Part shown: positions 26,469 through 39,032 of the stretch, piece by piece
How the letters are laid out: each line of letters opens with the position of its first letter
Position numbering within the stretch: position 1 is the first letter of the stretch
From: Cyclina sinensis
Taxonomy: Eukaryota; Mollusca; Bivalvia; Venerida; Veneridae
Direction of reading: 5' to 3'
DNA length: 64,000 nucleotides
NCBI GenBank assembly: GCA_012932295.1
Contig: JAAONU010000011.1
Location: 46,812,352 to 46,876,351, forward strand
The notes under the pieces: generated by a model
What the model was told of the DNA's origin: nothing
Databases searched by the model: none
Seen by the model: only the letters and a program-made list of their open reading frames with translations
Translations under genes and position numbers: made by a program

Positions 26469-27610
26469 CTAAGTATTCGGTAAACAGGAAGTAGATGAGC
26501 AAGGAACATATGAGAATATAGGATAAAGCAATATGCAAAATATCAGGCTGCTGCATCTTATAGTTGCTGAGAAAACTGTGACGGAAATTGTGAATGTATG
26601 TCAACTATGTGTAAAAATCTAAGTATTCGGTAAACAGGAAGTAGATGAGCAAGGAGCATAAAATCGCTTTACACCATATGGGACTATAGGATAAAGCAAT
26701 ATGCAAAATATCAGGCTGCTGCATCTTATAGTTGCTGAGAAAACTGTGACTGAAATTGTGAATGTATGTCAACTATGTGTAAAAATCTAAGTATTCGGTA
26801 AACAGGAAGTAGATGAGCAAGGAGCATAAAATCGCTTTACACCATATGGGACTATAGGATAAAGCAATATGCAAAATATCAGGCTGCTGCATCTTATAGT
26901 TGCTGAGAAAACTGTGACGGAAATTGTGAATGTATGTCAACTATGTGTAAAAATCTAAGTATTCAGAAAACAGGAAGTAGATGAGCAAGGAGCATAAAAT
27001 CGCTTTACACCATATGGGACTATAGGATAAAGCAATATGCAAAATATTAGGCTGCTGCATCTTATAGTTGCTGAGAAAACTGTGACTGAAATTGTGAATG
27101 TATGTCAACTATGTGTAAAAATCTAAGTATTCGGTAAACAGGAAGTAGATGAGCAAGGAGCATAAAATCGCTTTACACCATATGGGACTATAGGATAAAG
27201 CAATATGCAAAATATCAGGCGGCTGCATGCTCTAGTTGCTTAGAAAACTGCGACGGAAAAAAAAGATGTCGTTTGGTTGATGTAATGCACCTATATAGTG
27301 ACAAAATCTAAAAATATTTGGTAAACAGGAAGTAGATGAGCAAGGAGCATAAAATTGCTTTACACCATATGGGACTATAGGGTATAGCAATATGTGAAAT
27401 ATCAGGCTTCTGCATGTTATAGTTGCTGAGAAAACTGTGACGGAAATTGTGAATGTATGTCAACTATGTGTAAAAATCTAAGTATTCGGTAAACAGGAAG
27501 TAGATGAGCAAGGAGCATAAAATTGCTTTACACCATATGGGACTATAGGGTATAGCAATATGTGAAATATCAGGCTTCTGCATGTTATAGTTGCTGAGAA
27601 AACTGCAACG
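26469..27610 (+). repeat. Seven core tandem repeats (168-bp unit)
   Basis: Units begin ctaagtattcggtaaacagg. Units 3 to 5 have exactly 168-bp spacing. Unit 1 is shorter (150 bp) because the segment around aaaatcgctttacacc is missing, and unit 5 is longer (185 bp) because of an altered 3' part. The last two units share variants (aaattgc, gggtatagc, gcttctgcatgtt), which shows duplication of neighbours. Confidence 0.93.
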
Positions 27611-27620
27611 GAAATTTGTT

Positions 27621-27666
27621 ACGGACGGACGGACAGATGGACGGACTGACGGACGGACACACGGAC
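27621..27666 (+). repeat. ACGG-type microsatellite
   Basis: Imperfect (ACGG)n with cagatgg and actg interruptions, placed between the last core unit and the right-end palindrome of the pearl-type element. Confidence 0.9.
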
Positions 27667-29505
27667 AAGGGTAAAACAGTATTCCCCCCACTTCTTCGAA
27701 GCGGGGGTATAATGAATAGAATTGAACTTTCATTCGTAGCTGGGCAGTCTTGGCATTTTTTCAGAAATTTACATCAGACAGTGTCAAAAGTTAGACCATC
27801 TTAAGGTCTTTGATTTCAGATAGACCACACCTCTAAATCCTTGCTGGATGGTATACCAGTGAGAATTGCGCCTTTAACCTCTCTTCAGTTAGACTTGCCC
27901 ATCTCCATTATGGGAGTAATGTGTAATAGCATTACATGTAAAAAGTTAAATGGGTCATGTCTTTAGCATAGATGGGAAATTACTTAAAATTTCTCATAGA
28001 TGATTTCTGTTTATGTATGACCCTGAAACCTTAGTCTGAATCATCAGTGAAGATTGGTGCAGGTTTATTCTGTTTCATTTGGAATTGCTTTATGAACCAT
28101 GAAATAAAATAGGAAAGTTATGTAACCTGACACAAATTAATGCTTTTTTAACATTGAAATATCTTTTGAAGATGACAAGTCTGCGGCAGAGATATGCTTT
28201 AGGGTAAATTACATGAGACCAACTGGAGCATGTTTGGGGACCAGCAGCTGTAAATGAGGACCATAGAACAGATGGCAAACTTCCAGACACTGAGTAATTC
28301 ATGGAGAGAAAGTTAATTTGATCACCAAGTTAAAATCAAGTCCAAAGGGAGTAAAATATTTGACAAGGTCCTACTGAAGAATTCCATGCTGAAAAGTAAT
28401 ATGGAGTTAAATCAGGCCGAAGAGAATTATGATCTCAAAAATTAATCTCAGATTAGGTCAATAAGATGAATGAGAAATGTTAAATCATCAGTCATAAAAA
28501 AATGTGATTGAAAAAGTTAGAAATTAACATTAAAAGAAATAACCTCAAAACAATGTGAAAATGTGTACTGCTACCATTACTGAACATATTAAAAGAGTTT
28601 TTTGTTAAACAATATCAAATGAAAATAAAGACTCTAGAAAACAAACTATTGACAAAGTAAATGGTGTTTTCTGTTCAAGGGGAAGTAAATAATGCATACT
28701 AATTCTGATAAATGATAGAATAAAAAGAAATTGCACATGACAATGCGTGCCCCTTTACAACATCTAATGCTTTTATTGTTACACAAGGTAAGATATATCT
28801 TACCATTAATTTCTTTATAAGAAGAAAGAGATATTCGGTTCTGTTTATTTCCTCTAGTAAAGTGACCAAATTTCCATTTATTTACACCCTGTAAGTTGAC
28901 TGTTAAGGTTCATATCAAATGAGAATTTTCCCAGGATATGAGGTGTAAAACATGTTTCATTAATGAAATGGGAGATTTGTTGTCTACTCAGAATTCCATA
29001 TTGAATATAAATTTTTGGTATAAAAAGAAATAATGCCCATTGTTAAAACGTCCGAAGAGGATTTAACTTTTGACCTAAAATATTGACGGGAGGATGAAAT
29101 TAAATTTCTAAGGAAGTTTTGTTGGTAAAAATTTCCAATTAAAAGGATCCAAAAATTCAATCCCCTTTAATAGCTTTTAAATTTGTCAGTTTTGGCTAAA
29201 GGGCCTTTTGTGTCCCTGAGTAAAGATTGAGGTGAGTCACATAAAACTGTCAAGTGATAGGCCATAAAAAAATGGTATATAGACTGTAGGTGTTGACACT
29301 TGGATGAAATTTGGATGAATAATAGCCAGTTGAAGAAGAACAAAATTCAACATAGAAATTTGAATTAGATTAAAAGTATTTTGCATGTAGTAAGGATGTT
29401 TTCAAATTTGCATAACATTTCTTGCATCAAATTGTGTTGAAGAGGTAATATTCATTGCTTAAAGATCATGGCTTCTGTGGTTTGGCATTTGTGAAGATGG
29501 TGACA

Positions 29506-29519
29506 GTTACCATAGTAAC
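29506..29519 (+). promoter_or_regulatory. RFX X-box-like motif
   Basis: GTTACCATAGTAAC fits the bipartite RFX site (GTTRCC-AT-RGYAAC). A second match, GTTACCATAGCAAT, is at 30126-30139. The position in intron 2 outside recognised repeats is compatible with an enhancer; function is inferred only. Confidence 0.3.
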
Positions 29520-30125
29520 ATGCACTTAAGGTATTTGGCTAGAGCACCACTCCTTACTCTGTTAGTTAGCAATTTACAATAGGAGGAAGGTTTTTAACAC
29601 AGATAAGGATAGATGTTGAGGGGAATTACTCACTTGTAGGTCTGCAAGACTGTTGAAAAGTATTGAAGAGAACAATACCAGCCTTTGTCTGGTATCTGAT
29701 GATCCTTCAGTGCATCTTCTGACAAACACTTGAACTTTATCGTTTAGCCCACATCATACAGAATTAAAGTAAATAGAATCTTTTTAGCTGCATCTCTGAT
29801 CGAAAGACTTCTTTCATGCACCAAACCCGCACCTAAAAATGCTTTACTTCAATAAAAATACAATTTGCTGGCTTTAACAAGCTTCCTGAGCAGGGAAAAC
29901 CTTGCTAGCCATTACAAATCCATCATCCTTTCTTCATATTGTGTTGTTTGCAAGGGGCGGGGGTGTTGGATTACTGTGATAACATGGGAGGCATGTCCTT
30001 CCATACAGTATCAATGAGTGATTCATGGTGTACATTTCAAACCAGCATGCAAACTTTCAAGTAAATGACCAATGGGAGCTTGTCACATGAAGCTGGTAGT
30101 CTGAAGCGTGCTGGCACTGCCAGGT

Positions 30126-30139
30126 GTTACCATAGCAAT
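30126..30139 (+). promoter_or_regulatory. Second RFX X-box-like motif
   Basis: GTTACCATAGCAAT differs from the site at 29506 by two bases and lies 620 bp downstream in the same orientation. Confidence 0.25.
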
Positions 30140-31688
30140 AATTTTTGTACAACAAACATAATACTTTAATTCTATTGTGTGCTTTGCATTTGGTGGAGTT
30201 ATGTATATAATGTTTTACAAAAAGGATATTTTGTTTTAAAAAGTACAAGGTAGATTTTATAAGTTACTTCACAGAAGGAATAAGGAGTATTGACTCTGAA
30301 AGAAGTGTTCTAGAGTTTATTATTAAAATTCCTTTAATAACTGATTTAAAAATACAGTTTTGTTCTTTGACCTAAAATATAAAGGATACTGCATAATGGA
30401 CATTTTGAGAGCAGTAAGCATTTGCTAATTTATAGTTGGATAAATACAGCAAAAACAGCCAAAAAGGTAAACCCTCTCAAACATATAAAAATTTACACAA
30501 ATTATGAATAGTACCCACATAAAAGCTTGAGTACGATGAAGACACTTTGGTATTTTTTTGATAATTTTGTTGATGTTTTCACATTAATAATCAGGATTTT
30601 ACTAAATTTGTCCATAATATAGGGTAAAAAATGTTGGTCTTTGTATAGCAGCTTAAGTTAATCCCTAAAAAGTATTATAATTAATTTTCCCCTTTAAAAA
30701 ATCAAATAATGTTGGGAGTTAATTATTGGGTGATCTCCTGTGTTGAGACTGCAGCTGAGTGCCATTGAATGGAAAAAGCAAGCACCCTTGTGATCCGGAT
30801 TAGAAAAAAGTCTGGCTGTGATATCAAGATGATAACGGCCATTTTTTTGTTGTAGGAAAGCTAGATTTTTCTTGTATTTGTTTGGAAGTAATTTATTATT
30901 CAGTTGCCAGTTGTACAGTTCATGAACATCAGTTATTGTGAGGCCGTTTGTGCTATTTATTTTGCCTGATAATTACAGATTGAGAAGAGAAAATATTTTT
31001 TTCATTTCGTTTTTGAAGTAATTTTTTGCTGGATTAATGATTGTGTAACTGACTACACTATCTGAATAGAAGAAAAAAAAATCAGAAGAAATTATTAAAA
31101 AAAAGGACAATTTGCCCATCATTTGTGGTAAGTTTTAAACTTTTATATCTTAGTAAGCAAAATGAGCTCTATACAAGTCATTTAGTATAAAAGTTCGTAA
31201 AGTTGACTTTTTCTGTTATTCTGACAGTAACAGCTGGGATTAAATGTAGACTTTCATGCTCTGTCAAAGTTGTTATAGAAATTTAAATAATGATAGAACT
31301 TTTGTGAACCATTCAGTTTGTTGAAAAATTAACATTTTTTCTAATTGATTGTCTCAAAGTTGGTATTTCAGCTTAGCTGTGATTCGGATTGACAAAGTTT
31401 TATGTGAATTAATTTATATGAAAATATAACTTCTGAACTGATAATTCAGCTGGTAATTGAGTTGAAATGGCTGTCAAATAGTTTATAAAGTTTTGTTTGA
31501 TGTACAGCAAGCATATTGTGTGTTTTGTTTTAATTTGTTATTTAGCAATTCTTTAAAAGTTCAATAAAATATCTATGGTTAAAAGTGCAAATGTTTTGGA
31601 AGATCAGTTCTAGTTCAGAACAGTTTTATTTTCTATACAGTTAATATATTGATTCTTTCTGTTACCGGACATAGTAAAGAGTTTAATA

Positions 31689-31904
31689 TTAATCCTTCTC
31701 CTGCTGACAGCTATTGTGTTAGCCTTTGCGACCAGTGCAGACCAAGTATAGCCTGCACTTCTGTGCAGTCTGATCATGGTCTGCACTATTCGCCATTCAT
31801 TCAGTAATTTTTCAGTAAGTGCACCCCTGTAAAACTAATAATGGATCTGTCCAAATTGAAAGATAGACAAGTCCATTTAAGATGTTTAGCAGGCTAAGGG
31901 TTAA
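31689..31904 (+). mobile_element. TTAA-flanked MITE (piggyBac-like), copy A
   Basis: TTAA at 31689-31692 and 31901-31904 flank a 208-bp element with short inverted ends (TCCTTCTCCTGCTG / TAGCAGGCTAAGGG). TTAA target sites with termini starting CCC are the piggyBac hallmark. The centre (31733-31788) is a hairpin with arms of about 26 bp and a 4-base loop; its outer stem is CAGTGCAGACCA against TGGTCTGCACTA. No ORF is present. Confidence 0.78.
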
Positions 31905-33074
31905 ATAAAATAACAAGTCAAATGAAAGATACTGTAAGGTATTCAAAGCATAAAAAATTCATCAATCTCTGGCAAGGTTATCAACTTTTCAGTTGCTGCT
32001 TTAATTTACATTATCATGACAAGATAATAAAAATGATACTACTTCAGCATAAAATAGAATTTGTGCAGCTTTCAAAATTCTTTCATCCCTAACTTCAACA
32101 GTTTAGCTTTGGCCTTTTGAATTCGGACTCATAAACATGTCTTATGAAACCCCTAGGGTTCCGCGCAAGGGGCAGGTTGGTGACATAATTGCCAACTGCT
32201 TTGCTGAACACTAGAACTTAATTATCAGTTCTTTTGAAAAATGGTTTTTATATGCAAATAGGGGTAAAAATACAAGGAAAAATAGCAAACCCGTGGCAAA
32301 ACAGCAGTTACTAATGCTGTACTTTACATTTGGCGTATGTTACGAAATTGACAAGGCTCTGGCTTAAGCTTATAAAGCTTTAATTTGAAAGCTGTATTTT
32401 ATTGTTAGAATCATTGTTCTGCTATCAATCTTTTCTGTCCATCTGGCATTAAACTAATATTTTCATGTTGTATAAATCAACCAAAACAACACATCAGGTG
32501 ATAGTAAAGGTTTCAGGGCATAGGGTTTCATTTGCGAAAGATTCAAAAGGTCTTAACTTTTTTAATGTTTGTAGATCAGTTGGACTAAATTTTACTTTTT
32601 TCGTTCTTTAGTTTCTTTTTAATATACCAAATTCCATCTTTGCTGCAAGGCTTAAGTAATTGGTAAGAAACGTTTCTTGTAATTGTACATCTAAATGTTC
32701 AATGAGTCCCTGTTCTCTAGAAAATACGATTATTTCCTATAATAATTATTACTGGGAGCAAACCTTTTGTTGTAAACGGTCATAAAGTAGTCTGTATTGG
32801 CTGAAGATGTCCTATAAATCGTCTTAATACGCCAGATTCCTGTACCAGGAAATTGTGTTTTTTGATATAGCTCCTAGTTAAGAATTATGGAGATCTGATT
32901 TATTTTTTTATATGTACAGAGCTATTATTTCTATTGCTCCTTGTATGATAAATAATCTTGCTCTTCTGAATATTAAATGACCTTGCAAGATTTTAAATTT
33001 AACACATTAAAGAGGCATTGTCATGTGGCTTCTGATATTTGCAGTGGAAATGCTGTAATTTGAGATTGCCATGA

Positions 33075-33098
33075 TTTTTTTTTTTTTTTTTTTTTTTT
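33075..33098 (+). repeat. Poly(T) tract, 24 bases
   Basis: An uninterrupted T run, the longest homopolymer in the window. It could be the remnant of an antisense poly(A) tail, but no element lies beside it. Confidence 0.9.
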
Positions 33099-34243
33099 CA
33101 AAAGTTTTGATGTATCACTTCTTCTTAATCTATTAACTGAAGTACACATATCCTTACAGTTATATCTTAAGATGGCCCTTTAAGTTCTATCGTCTTGATA
33201 ACATGGATTTCAAATATTGCTATTTATGTAACAGCCAATGAGATTGCGGATTGCGTGCATCTTATGATGCGTCTCTATAATTATAGTTAACCTGTACATA
33301 CGGTGTTAATGAGTTAATTTCAGGGTAATTCCAGGAAGAGTTACCTCTATAATGCCCTTCACGTAAACTTCCATAGAATGACAATGTTAATCAGAGACCA
33401 ATGATCTTGAACATTATGATAATACCTTTTAAATGTATTGGATCAGTTAATTCTCCTTTTATTCATCCATGATTGTTCAACATTTGGTTGATATTTGTGG
33501 AAGAAAATATTCCACTGTTTATGACAGTCTGATCGAGTTTTTTTATGTATCGTATTACTCGTGTTAATTGCCTATTCTAATGTAAGAAAAAAAATATAGT
33601 TGTTCCTGACCTAATGCTTGCCTCAGGTAGTGATGTTGAGCTGAATCCAATTCTAAAAAGAAACTTAAATCACAGCAAGTTTGTTTGTATTCAGGTCACT
33701 ATTTTATTCCCTGACATAATTACCAGGTCAGCGCATACACAATTATTTAAGTAATTACTGCTATAATCATGTGGGAGAAAAAGCCGGAAAATAGCCTATA
33801 ATCACCTCATAGCAGATTTCTTAACATTGATTAGATATATCCCTGCAGATAGAATGATTTCTTCAGATTGTCACTGGAGATGTGTGGACTGATTTTGTTC
33901 TTGCTGTAGGATAGCATAATCCTATAGTATTACAGAATGATATAATGGGTTACATCTACAACATAAATTTTCTTGTATACCAAAAAATTTAGTTGCACAA
34001 GGACTGTGGACCTGAGTGAATATGCAAGATAATTATATATATTAGAAAAAATTGCCCTGACTATTTTATACCAAAAAAAAGTGACTTCAGCAGTTTTTCT
34101 AGCAACAAAGTCAGGAAGCACACACCATGCTATAACAGACGAATCCTGCAGTTATAGCTCAGATGAATAAACCTAAATCTGTATATCTGAAATATATTCA
34201 CAAAGAACAAAGAGAAGTACTTCGCAGTTTGCACTATGGTTTA

Positions 34244-35039
34244 CCGTATAAGTACTTATTTCTGCGGGAACTTTATTTCTGCTATATCTGCGGATGAAAA
34301 CGAGAGCGCAGATTTAAAATCCGCAGAAATTTAAGCCGATCTTGCAGTACGTTTGATGCTAATTCATGTGACATTGTTTTCTTCCGGTATTGTATAATAC
34401 ACTGCCCTTTAGCATTGTCGGCTTTACTGCTGATTACTGGTTTTGTCATTACATTACCGTTATATTATGATTATGTATTGGTATTGAATAAACGTATAGA
34501 AAAAAGTTTTTGACCTTTTTATTATTGTCCTGAGAAAAATATCGTGTTTCTTACCTTGATTTTCGCTCACCATGAATTAGTTTACCTGGGGGTTCTAATC
34601 TTTTCTGGCTTTATTTGTAACATAGGTTCGCAATTAGGAGATACTTATTACTTGTCTTTCAAAAATGAGCATACTAAATTATTTTCATAAAACAGTGCCA
34701 GTGCCTTCTGATAAGGTAAAGGATTAACCGAATTACTTGGCCCAAGTGTACTTCAGGAAGTAAATGCAGAAATGAGACATTTATCTGATTCTCCAGAACC
34801 TGGATCGAGCAAAAAAGGAAAGTATAATGTGTATTCTCTGAAGGACAGAGCTGACATTGGCAAGTATTGTCTTGAAAGTGGGCCATTTTTTGAAAAACGG
34901 TAATACGGAACCGCAGAAATAAAACATACCTATGCTAAATTGATGTTGCCGCATAAATAAGGTACGCAGAAATTTAAGACCCCCTTGTTTTGATAAAAAC
35001 CGCAGAATATTGAGCCCGCAGAAATAAGTACTTATACGG
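34244..35039. mobile_element. TA-flanked TIR element with 25-bp perfect ends
   Basis: The 796-bp element has perfect terminal inverted repeats of 25 bp beginning CCGTATAAGTACTTATTTCT, and is flanked by TA on both sides (34242-34243, 35040-35041), as for Tc1/mariner/pogo-type insertions. Each TIR contains the palindrome ATAAGTACTTAT. Subterminal sequence on both sides repeats CCGCAGAAAT-like motifs (at least four per end), which are candidate transposase-binding sites. The interior has no transposase; the - strand ORF at 34674-34886 is unremarkable. The element is non-autonomous. Confidence 0.88.
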
Positions 35040-35974
35040 TATCTTTTATCAAAACAGGATCTTTGAACTTGTGGTTGAATACAAACATTCAGTCTGAAAC
35101 TTTAGTTATGTTTCAGTAATGGACACATAGATTATGAAACTAGAAAACTTTTAAAGTGCCAGTACCATAGACCCATTATCACCAACAAGCAGACCTTCTA
35201 ATTTTTCAGAGTCGATTATTTTCAGTCAGAGAAATGTTTGTGTAAAATTGTCGTCTGCTTCAAATGATGTCCTCTAGTTAAAGCTCTTTTTCATTGTCAT
35301 AATAAGGAGTCATGCTTGTCCATGCATGTGGCATATGTCCACATTGCAGGTAAAAAGAATGGCCATAATACTAATAAGCTTAATGACCTATGTCAGATAT
35401 GTGGCAAAAGAAAGATTGCAACTATACATCATACACTTTATTTTCATTCAGGTGTTCTTATGCTGGTCAATGAAATATATGTGTATAATGTTACACGTTT
35501 ATAAGAATTCACAAGTGGACTGAGCCAGCAATTTTGAATGGATAGGGTCGAACTAAGATCAAGTGTGTTCACATAAGAACAAAATTACAGTGTAATGCGA
35601 AAACAGTCTTCGGTCGCTTCAGCATATTTTTTACCTAGCAAGGCAGAAAACAAAGAGAATGCAAAAGCAAAAAAATGATAAGGTCTATAACTGATTCAGT
35701 GAGTTACAGTTTGTTGTTTGATATTCTTATATATTCCCTTAGATTGAGATTATGAAGCATTCCAGTGTGCTGTAGTGGTAGTTCAGAAAGTAGAGTATTA
35801 TTCCAGTTTTTGACACTATCTACTAAATTGCTGTGTTGTTTGCTATCTTTAATGATCATTTAAATTTCAGCAAACTAATCTCATCAAGATTTGATAGTCT
35901 GTTTGGAGCAGTGATAGATAGATTGTAGCGAAATTCCTGAAAGAGGCAATAGAGATGCTGGGGGAAAGTGATAC

Positions 35975-36065
35975 ATGGTTTCTCTTGGTGATATTGGCAA
36001 GATTGTACACAGATTAGCTATGATAACAGAAGAACAGGAGATTATGTAATTTTCACCAAGAGATA
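35975..36065. repeat. Inverted repeat with 11-bp arms
   Basis: tctcttggtga near 35982 is matched by tcaccaagaga near 36053. No flanking duplication was seen; this is possibly a decayed MITE. Confidence 0.3.
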
Positions 36066-36526
36066 AACTTGCGCTTCTGGTATTTTTATCAAGTGTAAAG
36101 CCAAATATCCAGTAATTACGTCTTACACAAAACCAAAAGAAAAGTATTCTGTTTAACATAAAGTGAGTTTAAGATATTTGAAAATTGAACATACTGAGTG
36201 TTGCTAGTTTTGTTTTATATCTCTTTACACAGAAAATCACAACAGATAGAAAAACTAAGATTTATTATCTCCCTGTAATACTTGTATCTGGAATTGTAAT
36301 TTGTAGATATTTGAATATTTTTAATTTTTTGACAAAGTGCTCTGTTTTTGTTTTATTTAGTCAAGAAAATCATGAAAATATTTTGCTCTGCTGTTTCTTC
36401 TAGATGACCAGAAATTAAGGATTGATTACAACTTTAACAAAATGTAAAGACTCTACTTACTAAAATCTCGGTCTCTTGCATCAGAGCCAACTAAGTGATA
36501 GACATTAGCTAGGTTATAACTACCCC

Positions 36527-36583
36527 CCCCTGTGGTTTTTTGTAATGTAAGTAAGTGATAAGTTGTTTGGGTAACCACAGGGG
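36527..36583. repeat. Hairpin with 11-bp perfect arms
   Basis: CCCCTGTGGTT (36527-36537) and AACCACAGGGG (36573-36583) enclose 35 bases. It follows a C run and resembles the ends of a very small MITE; no clear target duplication. Confidence 0.45.
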
Positions 36584-39024
36584 CTTGTCATAATACAATA
36601 GATAGATAAAACTATCCATGAGTAAGAAATATACTCAGTTTGTCTCTGTAGTTACAGGGAATTCAGACTTGTACAGAATATTTTCACAGCAGAGAGAAAG
36701 AACTACATTTTTGCAGCTCATTGTTTAAACCTTTGAATCCACTAAATATTGAAATAGACATACCTGAGTGTTTCAATCTAGCCATTATTATGCAGAGAGG
36801 TTTTCTATTATTGACATGATCATATCATAGATGTGTAGTGGGCTTATCATGATCCACACTGGGTGTAATTGTTACTGGCACTAACCGGGGTAAAGAATGC
36901 GAGCCATTTACTTTTGGTCATAAGTAGCGACAGTTGCAAGAAGACAGACCAATTTTAAAGTCTGCAGTAAATACAGTTATTGCACTCACAAGACTGTCAA
37001 AAGGCAACAGTTCTCTTTCCCAGACCTTACTTTGACAATAATTCTGCTCCTGTCCTGAGCAAATATTTAAGTACACTCCCTCAGCAGCTAAGTGAATACG
37101 CTACCGTTACTTCTTACCGCTGCTTTAATAAGAGTAGATTTATGATATTGACCTTTACAGTGAACTTAAAAACAACCAATGGAAGTGGACCAATATCCCC
37201 GTGACCAAAAATCTTGATCATGTGATTGCAAAAATTATAAATAGACAGGTGTTTTCTGACAATTTTGTAAACACATTTCAAATACACGTTTACATTTACA
37301 TTTCATACAGCAATTAAACGTCTAAAAACAACCATAAAGTACCATCGTGATTTTAACCTTTTTGACATTTTTACTGCTTTGTTTACATATACATATTAGA
37401 AAACACTTTGCAATGTGAAATACAAAAGTAACATGCAAACATGCATTATTTGTTTACATTTTGAGTTGTCAAATGTATGTATGGACAATACATTTTAGGC
37501 TAGTCACTGATTGGCTGAAAGTAACTTACAGTGGATTTCCGTGTCTAAAAATAAAAATATTGTTCTGAAAATTGAGTTTTAGCAGAGGTAAGATAGTGAA
37601 ACATTCGACCGATGCGCAAGCAAGTAATATTTAAGGTATCAGCAAACACTTCAATAATGACACTAAAGGACTTTTTTGTGCAGTTACACTGAGGGGCATT
37701 TTTAGTGCAACTAACAGTAACTGTTGTTCTATAATTAATTGAAATAAAGTAAAAAGTTACAAAATACTACCAATAGTTCTATATGTTATTTATTTTTAAC
37801 CAGGTTAGCGTATTTGGATTATTTCAATTTATATCTAGCTTATTAGGTCCGTTATTGCAAAACAGACTGCTGCTGAGGGAAGAAGGAGGATAGTGGTATA
37901 AATACCTTCATTAAAGATGGCTAATTATTTAAAGTAGCCACTTAAGGGCTTTTGTTCATTGAAAAAGACAAGATTATTTCAGATGACAGAATTTTGGAAT
38001 TGGGTGGGGTATTTGCACTGGTGAAGGATATGCTAATTATAGGTAATCAGACAGTTTATGTTAAATGTCTGGTACTTTGGCCTGGGTTTTGTCTTGAGAC
38101 TGGTGATGGTAAGGCCTATTTATGTTTACGAGAAATAAGGTACTAATTATGAGCACATTATGTTATGATGGTAGTTTCTTGAGAGGAATGTTTTAAGTTT
38201 GTTTGATTTTGTCTTAAGTTAAATGCAGCAGAAATAATGCAACTAAAAAGTAAAGTGACTTTTCTCTTTAATAGCAACTGAATCAGAGTTTAAGATTGAT
38301 GTTTTGTTATTATATGTCCAGTAGGGTGCATTTAAGTGGGTTGGTACTGGCATAAAGTCTTATGTAAGACTCCACATCCTCTGTCTGTCACTCATTTATT
38401 TATCACCCCTCACAGCAGATATTGCATTGAAGGGGAGTGGATTTCTATAGCGTTCATTAGGGCCAGGACATGGGCTATAATTTTTAAGATAGGGCTAATA
38501 ATGAAAGAATGGTTTACTACGGATGGTTTAAAGTGGATGACACAGGGGTGTTGACACCTTGGAATGTACAGGAATGAAAAATGGGGTAAGAGAGCTTTAG
38601 TTCAATAGAAAAACTTTTCTACCTCAGAACAGTGTGACATGAGGCTATAGTCAGAAAGGATATAACAGTTTTTGGAAGGTGACTTTGTGTTTTAGCACAA
38701 CATAGTGTGTTTATACTGTGATCACAGAAGAGGTACAACATTGTCGGATTATTGTGTGCTAAGTTTTCACAGTAAGTACTGATAAATGGTCTCAAAGTTT
38801 GTGTGTATGATCTGAAGTGGACATCAGGTGTCATCAAGTGGACATCAAGTGGTCATCCTCAGTTTTGAATGGGTTTTCAAAAGAAAAACTTCCGCTGATA
38901 TTTGACCACATAAAATCAGTTGTTTTTTTTAAATATAGGTGTGATAACATTGAAATGATTGAATTCTTGCTGAAATACAGGCTTCAAGGTGTGAAGAAAA
39001 GATGTGTTATTTATGATATTGGTA

Positions 39025-39032
39025 GTCTTAAA
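39025..39032 (+). repeat. Left 8-bp target-site duplication
   Basis: gtcttaaa, repeated exactly at 39859-39866 on the far side of the TIR element. It can be extended to 9 bp with the following g. Confidence 0.8.

Larger units (their letters stand above)
26190..27715 (+). mobile_element. Pearl-type (Helentron-like) non-autonomous element
   Basis: The left part carries a small hairpin, GTGAGC-TAAT-GCTCAC (26203-26218), then atacccccgct. Seven core units follow, starting at 26469, 26619, 26787, 26955, 27123, 27308 and 27478; the typical period is 168 bp. An ACGG-type microsatellite lies at 27621-27666, and the right end is a palindrome, CTTC-TTC-GAAG inside C and G runs (about 27683-27708), ending agcgggggtat. 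The ends are inverted copies of each other. Core tandem repeats plus ACGG plus a terminal palindrome is the described layout of pearl elements in bivalves. There is no ORF, so it would need proteins in trans. Confidence 0.85.

Noticed and set aside
26469..27610. CRISPR-like array
   Set aside because: Units are contiguous 168-bp repeats without unique spacers, in an animal genome, inside a transposable element.
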